From positions 1 to 28,748 of the forward strand of contig JADHZB010000105.1 in assembly GCA_015657535.1 (NCBI GenBank): a stretch of DNA of 28,748 nucleotides, written 5' to 3'. Source of the stretch: Nephromyces sp. MM_2019 (taxonomy: Eukaryota > Apicomplexa > Aconoidasida > Nephromycida). Both the position numbers and the translations under genes were made by a program. The first letter of the stretch is position 1. The number at the start of each line of letters is the position of its first letter. The notes under the pieces were generated by a model. It worked only from the letters and a program-made list of their open reading frames with translations, did no database searches and had not been told where the DNA came from. Of this stretch, positions 18,801 through 28,748 are shown piece after piece.

Positions 18801-21800
18801 ATAAGCTTCATTACGAATACACGGCGCAAAAGCGAGGCTCAAAGATATATTTAGCCGGCCAGTAGCCAATTGTTCCCCACTAAGAGGATAAGCACAACAC
18901 GTTTTCACGTATGCATACCAGCGCCTAGCTTTTAAGCTGAGTACGACTGCATATTTGAACTGCTCCACAACCTCGCAATATACCATTACAACTTGTTATG
19001 AATACAGGCTACGAATCAGAAATATTGTGTCTTCTTTGGAGACTGTGTGAGTATATTGTCTGAAGCCTGCATCTTGCTTTGCTAATAGCTTTTGGAAGCT
19101 CCTGGGCGTGAGCGCCTGATATGTGATTCGTGGAACTAAGCTGCTTTGACTAGTATGTGCATACCTACTCCTAAAATCCTAAATGATTCCCCTCCTCGTG
19201 CTGCTATTCACCCCACATACCTAGCAGGATCTACATCCGATAGTCTCTCTGCGTTTCATGCTGCTACGCTCTGCACCCCTTAGAGCATTTATCCGCCAGC
19301 ACAAGCAAATTTTTTGGCTTCTGAGGACAATGAAATTACTCTAGAACCTTGTGTACGTTTTTACTGTGCGTATATCGATTTGCTCTTCCGTGCACATGGT
19401 ATGAAGCTTCGCTATCCCCCGGGGGTATTTTACCTACGTGACTTCCTTTGACCTAGTAAACTTTCAGTGGATACAGGCGTAGGCAGGAAGGTTCAGAGTA
19501 CAGAAAAAGCTCTAAAGGAGTGTCATCGATTATAGGAATAAAGCGGTGCTGTTTAAAATATCGTTTAGAAATATTTAGTCTAGGGCTCATGAAGATACTG
19601 CAGAAGCTAATGTGAGCAAGGGGATACGATTGCATTCAAAGCTTACAGATAGGATAATTTCTTCACATGCAATGCATCTTTATGGAAAAATGTTTGTAAA
19701 GCTGTGACAAGAAAAAGTAATTACCCTGTTAATCCTTACTTGGCATTTCCTTGAACAGTTTAAGGTTTTAAATAAGCAGGTCCTTCTCAGCTAAAGGTAG
19801 ATATAGCCAAAAACCCGTGTAATAGTATGTAAACACTCACACAGTTTTCCTGCGCTCAAATTTAATTCTTTGGATAAAATACGTGACTAATTTATAGCAG
19901 TAATTGTAATTCCATCCAGTGGATAAGCCATGCTGGAGATGAAGTTAATTACCCTTAGAGATTATTCGCTTGTAGAAGGTTTCGCACTTCTCATTTGAAT
20001 CGTAGCAAAGTTTTATGAGAAAGCATGTAGTCTAATAGTTTGAAATATGAGACAAAAGTTATAAGAAATCACGCTTCATTTTTGAGTGTATAGCGATATC
20101 GCATACATTATTAGTTGGCTGCAACCAAATAAAAAGAGACTACTAAATGCGTTTTTCTACTTCTTTCTGCTGTTTTTCCCCGTTTCGTTGCTCACTTCCT
20201 TACCATAGACCCGAAGGGACTGTACCTTTCATCGTGAAGCAGCAAATTTTTTTCTGCGGTTAAAAATTGTCCTCGCGAATTTTTCTATATCACAACGAGC
20301 ATACTGACCCCGTTGCTTTTTCGCCGCTGAAGCACAGCATATGTATGCATGAAATTACCGGAAAACTCTCTTTTCACAGTGAATCTGCTTTCTTAGCTTT
20401 TCCATTCTTACCCGTATTGGGAGAACGACTCTATCCATTTTGCGCCACATTACCTAGTCATTGATAGCGCATAGCAAGCGAATGCCTTGAGAAGATAACT
20501 TGCATTATTATCTGGTCGTGTGGTCTAGATCAAGAAATCTTTAACGCTGTGTAGAGAATTTCGCTAGCTTCTTTTACTGTCTCTTCTCAAACTTGAAGAT
20601 TCATAGTACTAATACGCGTAACTTTCCGTATTATCTTTCGCTGTAATCCCCGTGTCGCAGCTTTTTTCCAGCCCGTTGCACTCTCCCGAGTTATCGCGCA
20701 TTATTCCTATCTCTGTTGCCATGAGTCAAAGTATACGTCTGTGAAACGCCTCACTTCCCTTTTTGACTTCTGGTTACTGAATAGGCACAATCTATGAAAA
20801 ATTCATGGGAATACAGTGAAGACATTTTCAGTGGCTTTACTGCCTTTTTGCAAAGCTCCAAGAATCAAATTTTGTCCCCGGAAAGAATATTGTAGGTGTG
20901 AGCTTTTTCCAAAATCTTGTTAGAAATGCATGATACTTGATAGTATTCCAATGCTTGACTCCTTATTTTAGTAAGATGAGCAAGACCATAAAAGCATCAA
21001 AGCAATTCATCGCGACGGAGAATTTTTGTATCCTCCTTTCCATATACTTTTATTCCTTATCAGGAATATATTTCGTAGTAGTATCTCTCACAGTGTGAGC
21101 CTGCCGTAGATAGAATCGCAGCACGAAATCTTTAAGCGCTGCTGTCTTAATGCTTGCTGGTATCAGGTCATACATAAAGATATTGCTAGTCAAATGAATA
21201 TTATCCCATGTTATATCTCATGAAGATTTCGAAGGCTTTCCTTTTCTTTTTGCATGTTAACATTCGTTACCTTAGAAAAGAAGAGTAGCTCCTAAGTGGA
21301 CAAGTCTGCTATTATTCTAGGTCTAAATACCTATGGAATATTTTACCTCTTATATTGCTAAACCTTTTTGCAATATTAAGTGATTTCATTAATGGTGCCG
21401 AAAAAATTTACGTTTTTTTTAAACTACCTATTTCAAGGTCATTAAGTGTTGCTCTGGAGATAAAAAATGCTATGCGTTGAACTTTCTGCTGAAATAGCAC
21501 TCCTCACAGCTTGAAGGGCTTGTTACTCAATCTATAAGCAATGTGAAAAGCTATCGTATGCTCTTCACATTGTGTTCCTTTTAAGGACAAAAGCTTAAAC
21601 TTCTGTCTTTGAGTATTCTCTTGTCCACGAACACACCTTTATGTGCCGGTATTGACAAGATACCTGTTTGATATGGCATTTAAAGACTGCAACCCTAGTT
21701 ATAGAAATGTAGTGCTTGTTAAGTAATGAGCAACCACAGGAGAGCGACTGGTTAACAAAATTCTAATCTTATGAAAATAGCAGTTGACTAAAAAGGCTTG

Positions 21801-24800
21801 AAGCACAAAGGACGAAGAAGAAATGCCGGCCTAAAGAGTGTTTTTTTACCCAAGAGTCCCGAAAACCAGGACTGCTTTTGTGAACTGCACGATGTATTGC
21901 TCAATACAGATATAGTGATGTTCCCTGTGAGCTGCCCTCGGTTTTTCGGGAGGGATAGCGTATGCTCCCACCTCATTTTTCATTGTTTAGGCACATTTTC
22001 ATCTATTATTTGTTGTTCTTACCCCCTTAATAATATTATTTTATGTGGCTCTCGCGAAAGAATAATTTATATGCGTTTCTTTGTCCCGAAAAAACTTTTA
22101 GCTTAATCTTATGCTGTTGTCTTTTGATACTCTATCCTTAAGTTATCTGTAAAATAGATCTTTCGCTGCCTTTCAAGTTGCGATACTCACAAACTCCACA
22201 GCTGCCATTTATGACTACGCTCCGAGCTTTCGTGCTGTGGTTCCATTTATTTTTACTTGATTCAAATCTTCTAGCTTTTAGCATAAAAAGAAAGCAGTAC
22301 GAGCAAACCCATGTAAACACCAACACTGATTTGTCCACTATTGTCTTGCCTGTTGTGCGCATATTCTCTTTTTAAAAATTGTGGAAAATCAATCTGATGC
22401 ATTCTTAGCTAGATTAGCCCTTAACATTCGCTGTATTTCTAAAAACATCTTTCCCACATGGAAAACAAGCTGCCTCCTACATGCTCCCCAATTAGCGCTT
22501 CGGCGGCGTAATCCACCACCCAGTAGCTGTATAAAAACCACTCTGATTTTTCTGGAAAATTTTCATGTTTCACGGGAAAGCTGTAATATTGGCTTTGATT
22601 GTATTCTTGTCTTCTTTTCTTACCCTCTCTTCCACATCTAGAAAGTTGGATGCTGTACTGACTGAGCCTTCCTGACTATCCCCCCACCAAAATCTTATCC
22701 AAGCTGTATCCACCGAAGTTTCTCCCTAGGACTCTATGGACCACAAAAGTTGTGAAGGCTTTCCGGATACTTCTAGTTGTGCTGAGACACCTAAAATTTC
22801 TGGTATACCCCTAGATTTTATGCTTTAAAAGCTTCATAGAAAGCATTTATACACCTACGTCCGTTACTTCGCAAGATAAATTATTGCTGATCTTGCCTGC
22901 TTCATAGAGTTTACGTATGACTCCACCTGCTCTTCCCCTTGTACACATTATAATCGATTTTTCCCGACAGAGAATGATACCCTCTCAAGCGATTATGATG
23001 AATCAACTGCGGATACACCACCGAAAGATAGTGCTAAGCGCGCAAGCACTCCGAAAAGATATCCCCGCGTGCTTCCAGCTGTCCGTAAAATCCCAAAGAG
23101 ACATCCCATACCAGAGAAAAATGGCTTATCTCCTTCTGGGAAATGGGTGGATCCCTCCAGGTTCCCCTTTTTGAGGATACTTTTCGATCGATGGATTATG
23201 TTTAAGGTTGCTATCCTGCTTATTGGTACTTGCACCCTCTTAAAAGCCTTCTCACCTAGTAGGTCAGTGTTACCATCGCCAGTGTGCTACAGTACATGCT
23301 GGTTACTTAGGACCCCTCTGCTCTCTTTTCTCAAAACTCCACTCTGCGGGCTTAATTGCTTGCAATCTTTCGTTTATTTGAACTCCGAGAAGGAGTTGCT
23401 TGAAGAGTATGATTTTGTTGTTGTTGGATCCGGCCCTGGAGGCGCTGTGGCTGCTTCAAGACTTAGCCGATTAGGGAACAATGCGAAGGTATTACTGCTA
23501 GAATCAGGTTAGTCTCTGAAGCAAATGGAAAAACGAGCAAGACTTTTCAAACGTTGAGGCTTGAGAGAGTCATTATGATATAAGTGAATTAAAAATTGCT
23601 TGTTTCGATATCCTGAGGAGCACGTACTCTGCTTTTCGTTCGACTTCAGCTTAACTATATTTTTTATTCCCTTGACAATACTGTCAATATAAGATATTTT
23701 CTTTATACCTGCTGAATGATGATGCAATACTTTAGCACAGTTTGAAGATTTTTTGCATGTTTCTTCACTGGCTTAAATTAATGCCAATTTTTTCCTGCTA
23801 CTCAAGAATATATAGCTTTTTTTCTGATAAAAATGCGGTTTCCATCCTTGAAAAATAGTGTATATAGCAGTTATGATACGCATTTTTTTCAGTTTGATCT
23901 TACTTCTTTCATGAGAATTTTTTTGTTGCACTTCGTTGATTTCTGTTGGTGTTCGGTACTATGTCTCTACCATTGTATGTGTATTTCTTGCCTATATAAA
24001 CTTAGTGGTAACGCTTGTACTGAAAACTCCTAAGTCATGCGGTTTATGGAGCGTGTGTTAATACTACTTTCTTCCCCCTTGATTCTAAAAAACTTAAGCA
24101 GGCCGTTAGAACTGAAGAAGCGAGATTTTGTTGTAAACCTTCGCTTACTTTAGAGGGTGTCTTATGTGTAACTTTACATTTTATCTTGCTATTCAATTTT
24201 GAATATATAGCCTTTGATGTGTTTTTTTTTTGCAGAAATTTCAAAGTTGCTCAAAGTTCTACTTGATTTAGTTTTACAGCCAGTGAAATGAATCATGAAA
24301 AAGCAAACGTGGAAGAATTTATAGAATCCCTCCTGGCAAGCACAGAATATAAATTTTTAGTTAATTTTCTTAAAGTAGCTACTCTTGTTTTAGGATTCTC
24401 CTTTTTTTGTGTTTGCTTTGAGAATGAAATTGAATGCAATGAAGTTGAATGATTACTGAGTAGTAGATAATAGAAAAAAAGGCTTGAAAATGAAGCTCTA
24501 CGTACTTATTTCAATTTTTTTTGGCAGTAAGCCTTCTTCTATTTCACAAATTTGCCGGAATTATCATAGCGATACGTCTTGAACCAGAAATCAGACGAAC
24601 ACCTAGTGTGTGTGTTTCAATTTTTTTCATTTAGAAAAAAGCCGCGTATACACTTTTCTATGCTTTCTCTTCTATGTGTGGTGTGAATGCTATGTTGGGG
24701 TGTTTATTATGCTAAGAAAATCTTTTTGATTCCCCCTCTTCAGAATGTCGTTAAACCGTTTTGATATTATTTCATCATCAAAAAATTTCCAACACACTAA

Positions 24801-27800
24801 TTTCAGTGCACACAAACACACAAAAACTTCTAAAACACGCACACGTCTCCTTCTTTTGCATATAAAACATTTTAATCAAGCATTTTGTTGCTTTCGTTTA
24901 TTGTTAGGTGGCTATCCTAATTTCAGTACGTTATCGATTCAGATGATCCCTTATTTGGTTCCGCTAAATCAGCGAACCAACTATGACTGGAAGTTTTCTG
25001 CTAGTACATTGGAAGGTACTGGCAAGGTAAGAAAAAGAGCAGGCTTAGTCTTCAGCTAGGGTTTGGTTTTTGAGGATTTTTGTCTTCTTGAGTTTTATTT
25101 GCACCTTCTTTCTGAGTCTTATCTTCGTCTGTGTGTTGCATGTATATTTTTTGCGGTTTTACTTTAAGAAGGAGCCGGCACAGGGAGTTTTTGCTTCATT
25201 TTTTGGCTAGTTCATCTGATGTCCACCGTAGATTTAACATCTTCAAAACCTATCTGTTAGGGTTTGAATGATGGAGTTAACTTTTGGCCTAGAGGAAGAA
25301 TAATTGGAGGCTCAGGAGTCCTTAACTACATGCTCTATGTTCGAGGAAACAAGCATGACTATGATTCATGGGAGGCTGCTGGTGCAGAAGGCTGGTCTTA
25401 TGAAGGTAGGTGCTTTTTTCTTTTTTTAAGCTTGGATATTTTTGTGGTTTTTGGCGGTTATCTAGCTTTTTTGTGCTCGACTCAATGTATTTTTCTTCAG
25501 CTAGCAAGTGCTTAAATGTGTTGTTGAATAAATCATCTATATTATGTAAGTGGAATTCCCTGGATTTCCTCCTACTAACCATGTTTATTTTAAACTGTTT
25601 TTCCTCCTTTGAAAAAGCTTAATTTACCCGCCATTTTGTACAAGTTTTGCTTCTTTTGCTCATTAAATCGGGAAAAATGGCTCCTTTTTTTCAATCGTTC
25701 AGGCAAGAATTGGAATTTTTGCGTTTGTATATTTTTACTGTTCTTTTCCTCATTCCTTGTGGTAATTCTAGTTATTATCGTCGCTTTTCTCCTTTTTTTA
25801 TAGCAGTACTTTTCTCAGTAAGACATGAATGAAAAGCTACATATACCAGTTCTAATACTTTGTAAAGAGAAATTTTTTTTGAGTCTTTCTTGGGGGTTTG
25901 GGAAGAAGAAGAAGAAGAGTAAGAAAATTAAGAAGAGTAAGAAGAGGCAGGCAAAGAATGAGAAGAGAAGAAGAAGGAGAAGAAGAAGAGGAATAAATGC
26001 TGCACAATGAACTTTTATGCTTGAAGATTATACCTAGCTACGAAGTATATATATGCATGTGTGTGTTTAAATTTTATTGCCGTGACTCTAGCTACTCTGA
26101 ATTTGCATACCAGCTTATTCCCAATAATTTTTACCTAGCGGAATTTCTTCTGTGTGTGTAAAATTTATCCTGAACACTCTTTCATTACGAGTTTGTGAGC
26201 GAATACTTCTCGACTAGTCTGTTTGTGTTAGTCAAGGCTCTCAACTGCTACTCTATTTCCCTTATATACTCTGAAATATCTGTCATAGAGTTTTAAACTG
26301 ATTTGAAGCTTTAATTGCTCAATTTATTTTGATTTAATTTTTAAGCTTCGCTACACACATGTTTTTAGTTGGGTTTGTCTGAGCTTACCTAGTTTTTACG
26401 CCCTAAAAGTTTTGTGTGTGCCTGTGTTTGCGAACAAGTTTAGCAGAGTGTGTGTATATCCTTAACTTCTCAGTTATGTTTCTAAGCGTGCTATTCATTC
26501 GCGTATTTTTCAATGCCTTCTTCCGGCAATTCCTTCATCAGGCATAGGATTTTCTTGTTCTAGGATTGACTAAACTTTGAGCGTCATGTATGTAGGTGTG
26601 CTGTATGATTTATCTATATTTTACATTGCTTGCGAGACTTTCCCTTAGAATTTCTAGCGGAAAATTATGAGTTGCCTAGTGCTTTCCAATCTTAAATTAT
26701 TTTTTTACCTTACAAAGGCTGTCATCTCTAGCAGCTTGTAACGTACACTGCATCCCAAAAGTCTGTTGCTCTTCATTCTTTTCCACTAATATATATGGGT
26801 GTATGTCAAGATGCAGATATCCTCCTTTACTTATAAGAATATTTCTTCATTTACTTCTTATAATTTGTGTGTGTTTGTGTGTGAAAATGCAGATGTTCTC
26901 CCCTACTTTAAGAAGATTGAAGATGTTGGAGATATAATAACACCAAATTACACCTACAGAGGCAGGGATGGGCCTATTAGAGTCGGAAAGAGGAAGGTTT
27001 TACACAAACTAACGAGGATATTCATTTCAGCTGCTCAGGTGCTTATAACCGGGAGAGTAATTTTATATTGGATCTGCCTTTCTATTCTTAGTACTGTTGG
27101 GTTGATTTCCAGCGCGCACATATTTAGATGCTTTTGAAGGTCTTATGTGTGTTTTTTAGGACTTGGGTGTGTTGTTTTTCCTGGTTTTTTTCTTTTTCTT
27201 TCTTCTTTTCTTTTTATTCTTTCGTCTTCAGCATTACTTGACGAGCTGCTTCTTTTAACTTTTCATCTCTTCATCCAAAAAAGAGAGAAGCACACTCTGT
27301 TTTGCAATATCTTGCCCAATTTCCACCGTAAATTTTTCTCCACATTGATCCTCTTGGAGCTTGGAAGCACACAAACGACATCGGTAACCTGGATACGCAC
27401 TTCCAGTAGCTCACACACGCACCTTCATTAGTTTGGACACACAGCTTGCACACCTCCAGTAGCTCACACTCACGCACCTCCAGTAGCTTACGCACTCACA
27501 CCTCCAAGAAACTCATACTCCTTCTGTGGATATATTTAGCGCTGACCGTAGTCTAACTTTCACCTGATAGGAATATCCATCTATTTTATCGAAAAACATA
27601 CCCAATTTTGGCTTTCTCAACTCTCGTTTAATTGGCTTTAGGATTTCGCCATTTTTTCCCTCTTCATCAGATATTTTCCCCTCAAAGTATTCCATCTCTT
27701 CACGCTTTGAAGCTTCTTTTCTCAGTTTTTTAACGTCTTCTCCACATAATGACTGCTTTTCATCCATTACTAAGCTAGACACTCACTTTCTTCAGAAGAG

Positions 27801-28103
27801 ACAGATTTTCATTCAATCCTCGTCTCATATATACAGGAAATTGGCTATCCTTACAATAATGACTATAACTCTGGTGATGGTTTTGGAGTGTCGCAATATC
27901 AGTATAATATCTTCAAGGGTGAGAGATGGAATCATATTCGGGGTTATCTCTTCGACGATAATCCTGTAGGCAGGGAAAACCTCCACATTCTACCATTTTC
28001 TCATGTTGTGAAGCTCAATTTCGATAAAAAGAAGAGAATCTCTGATGTCGAGTTTGTTATGTTGAACGCAGCTGGAAATCTGCGGGATGGAACGCACACA
28101 CGG
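12861..28103 (+). CDS. GMC oxidoreductase (FAD-dependent, glucose dehydrogenase-like), 3' partial
   Basis: GMC enzymes oxidise alcohols (sugars, choline, steroids and others) using bound FAD; arthropods have many, mostly secreted or membrane-linked, and the substrate cannot be told from this part. Exons: 12861-12891 (proposed), 22971-23507, 24908-25026, 25261-25405, 26893-27038, 27837-28103; together 1245 bases, 415 codons in one frame. The FAD-binding Rossmann motif [18 protein letters not shown] starts at residue 158. The [13 protein letters not shown] and NYDWKF segments follow, then GMC signature 1 in [18 protein letters not shown] (residues 241-258), [24 protein letters not shown], and [16 protein letters not shown] in the substrate-domain approach. 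Splice phases are 1,1,0,1,0,0. The C-terminal half with signature 2 and the catalytic His is beyond the right edge. Odd: about 156 residues precede the FAD motif, with an S/T-P and Lys/Arg-rich stretch and a hydrophobic segment ([12 protein letters not shown], about residues 90-101). A secreted or membrane form could start instead at Met 23198. Confidence 0.93.
12892..22970 (+). other. ~10-kb giant intron 1 of GMC gene, microsatellite desert
   Basis: No exon, RNA gene or mobile-element protein was recognised on either strand. ORFs inside are 60-102 codons, as expected by chance. Unlike flanking introns it has essentially no GT/CA runs, few homopolymers and visibly more even base and CpG content. 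It could be an old, heavily decayed insertion or a regulatory intron. Confidence 0.5.
22971..23507 (+). CDS. GMC exon 2: N-terminal extension, hydrophobic anchor, FAD motif
   Basis: Acceptor TTTTTCCCGACAG, donor GTTAGT. The exon encodes [20 protein letters not shown], a Lys/Arg/Pro-rich stretch, a hydrophobic segment after Met 23198, a Cys/Leu-rich linker and the Rossmann motif. The frame is also open upstream to 22880, so a slightly earlier acceptor is possible. The FAD part is certain; the 5' limit is not. Confidence 0.85.
23508..24907 (+). other. GMC intron 2
   Basis: Typical T-rich intron with a GT run near 24608 and CA runs at about 24790-24850 before the acceptor. Nothing else seen. 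Confidence 0.75.
24908..25026 (+). CDS. GMC exon 3
   Basis: Acceptor ATTGTTAG, donor GTAAGA, phase 1 to 0. Encodes [20 protein letters not shown] and [16 protein letters not shown], which match the segment between FAD motif and signature 1 in GMC proteins. Confidence 0.92.
25261..25405 (+). CDS. GMC exon 4 (signature 1)
   Basis: Acceptor TCTGTTAG, donor GTAGGT, phase 0 to 1. Contains [30 protein letters not shown] and GWSYE. Confidence 0.95.
25406..26892 (+). other. GMC intron 4 with polypurine GAA block
   Basis: T-rich intron with several GT runs (about 26056, 26152, 26413, 26448, 26866). A GAAGAA-rich block at 25903-25994 stands out; its open frame encodes only Lys/Arg runs and is judged non-coding. 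Confidence 0.7.
25903..25994. repeat. GAA/AAG polypurine tract
   Basis: About 90 bases almost entirely A and G with GAAGAA units, interrupted by short TAAG variants, within T-rich intron DNA. Confidence 0.85.
26893..27038 (+). CDS. GMC exon 5
   Basis: Acceptor AAATGCAG preceded by a GT-repeat tract, donor GTGCTT, phase 1 to 0. Encodes [24 protein letters not shown] and FISAAQ. Confidence 0.93.
27255..27767 (-). CDS. nested antisense two-exon gene in GMC intron 5, 102 residues, unknown
   Basis: Exon 1 at 27767-27564 starts with ATG (context TTAGTAATGG) and encodes [54 protein letters not shown], ending in phase 0 before GTGAAA. Exon 2 at 27359-27255 follows CTTCCAAG and encodes [34 protein letters not shown], then TAA. 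Phases agree, and the 204-base intron is GT-rich on the minus strand, like the sense strand of other introns here. The protein is small, highly charged (Lys/Glu-rich), without signal peptide or membrane segment, so probably cytosolic or nuclear; I recognise no family. An upstream exon is possible because an acceptor-like TCTAG sits just before the ATG. Alternatives: exon 1 could read on to the stop at 27515-27513, or the locus could be a retained fragment of a larger gene. Confidence 0.52.
27385..27510. repeat. degenerate CCAGTAGCTCACAC minisatellite
   Basis: CCAGTAGCT followed by CACAC/ACGCAC recurs near 27404, 27449 and 27481, in the intron of the nested antisense gene. Confidence 0.75.
27837..28103 (+). 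CDS. GMC exon 6
   Basis: Acceptor TATATACAG, donor GTAGAA, phase 0 to 0. Encodes [20 protein letters not shown] and [18 protein letters not shown]. Family knowledge predicts the next exon to begin near the conserved AxKEVILSAG-type segment, outside the window. Confidence 0.93.
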
Positions 28104-28748
28104 GTAGAAATTCTTTGATGTTTGAAGAGGTTGATGTGTGAGGGTTTTTTTGAAGATTAGTAATCTTCAAAAGGTTTGAGGCTGCAATTGAGTGCGAGTT
28201 TTGCTGGGTGTGAGGAAGAAGTTTCATTTTCGTTTTGGAATTAGAGGGTTCGTTGCTGCTAATTACCGTATTAATTGAACGCACACATGTTGCTTGCCGT
28301 ATTGATTCATGGTGCGCACACGTGGTTACTGCATTGCTGCATGACGCACACGCGTTATTGCTGGTTGCTGTATTTATATCTCTTCACCACACACGAGTAG
28401 AGTGGCAAAGGTATAGGACATGACGTACTCACTCATAGTATATTGCATTAACTAGCTAGTCTTACCAGCTAATATAGAGCCTCAATGAAAAGCAAGCGGA
28501 AATAAAAGCTTATTTACTCTATCAGACACTAGGCTGAGGAACATTCGATAGCAGTATATATACTCAACTATAACTATTAAGTTTTTGGATGCTTTTCCGA
28601 TATCTTCAGCTATAAGCACGCAGCTCACACACACGCTCAGCTCTGCACACACACTCTGTCAGCTATACGCACACACACTCAGTCAGCTCTGTACATACAC
28701 TCTGTTAGCTATACGCACACAATTAGCTCTGCACACACGCTCTGTCAG
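28104..28748 (+). other. start of GMC intron 6, with two CACAC-type minisatellites
   Basis: A degenerate ~40-base unit with CGCACAC and TTGCTG lies at about 28250-28395. A second repeat array fills the window end. No exon was recognised. Confidence 0.65.
28618..28748. repeat. CAGCTCTGCACACACACTCTG minisatellite at window end
   Basis: Alternating units of about 22 bases (CAGCTCTGCACACACACTC type and CAGCTATACGCACACAC type) repeat at least six times and run off the right edge. Confidence 0.88.

Noticed and set aside
21798..22106. 102-codon plus-strand ORF, the longest in the giant intron
   Set aside because: It starts with TTG, has no recognisable domain, and an ORF of this size is expected by chance in 10 kb of near-even composition.
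22917..23174. ATG-initiated 85-codon frame overlapping GMC exon 2
   Set aside because: It is out of frame with the FAD-motif reading frame and is a shadow of it.
23509..23727. Lys-rich minus-strand ORF in GMC intron 2
   Set aside because: Reverse reading of T-rich intron; no splice partner and no protein-like pattern.
25825..26010. Lys/Arg-run ORF in GMC intron 4
   Set aside because: It is a translation of a GAA/AAG tract; low complexity explains the openness.
1..28748. CRISPR array, bacterial operons or intact transposase/reverse transcriptase
   Set aside because: Repeats are tandem micro/minisatellites without unique spacers, genes are intron-split, and no mobile-element protein motif was seen.

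Overview
The window is animal nuclear DNA. Coding sequence is split into short exons with GT..AG introns. The introns are T-rich and carry GT (UG in RNA) microsatellites, and no bacterial gene organisation is seen. The best-preserved protein is an FAD-dependent GMC oxidoreductase of the glucose-dehydrogenase-like kind that is expanded in arthropods, so an arthropod (perhaps a mite or small crustacean) is the best guess. This is inference and no species marker was seen.

Left part, minus strand (about 1-2.8 kb). Two exons of a RAD6/UBE2A-like ubiquitin-conjugating enzyme (E2) lie at 1295-1160 and 185-96. They end at the HPN motif, so the exon with the catalytic cysteine must lie outside the window to the left. 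Further right on the same strand is a chain of three very small candidate exons (2756-1959), phase-compatible with each other, from an unrecognised protein. From about 2.9 to 7.2 kb there is a Lys-rich plus-strand ORF, a degenerate tRNA-like element, AT-rich intergenic DNA, minisatellites, two weak plus-strand ORFs, and a convincing terminal exon (7224-7343) of an unidentified plus-strand gene.

Middle, plus strand. A four-exon gene (7758-10679) reconstructs in phase to a 184-residue protein: an S/T/P-rich hydrophilic N-terminal half, three hydrophobic segments and an acidic tail. I do not recognise the family.

Right, plus strand. The GMC oxidoreductase runs from about 12.86 kb to beyond the right edge. 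Exons 2-6 (22971-28103) stay in phase through five introns. A likely first coding exon of only 31 bases (12861-12891) precedes an intron of about 10.1 kb. That intron looks different from all other intronic DNA here: it is almost free of GT/CA microsatellites and has more even base composition. Intron 5 appears to contain a separate two-exon gene on the opposite strand (27767-27255, 102 residues).

The genes look like unrelated neighbours rather than a pathway. The most interesting features are the nested antisense gene, the odd N-terminal extension and giant first intron of the GMC gene, the unknown membrane protein, and the strand-polarised UG/CA repeats that follow transcription direction in most introns. 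All splice calls were made by eye from reading frame, phase and splice-site motifs.
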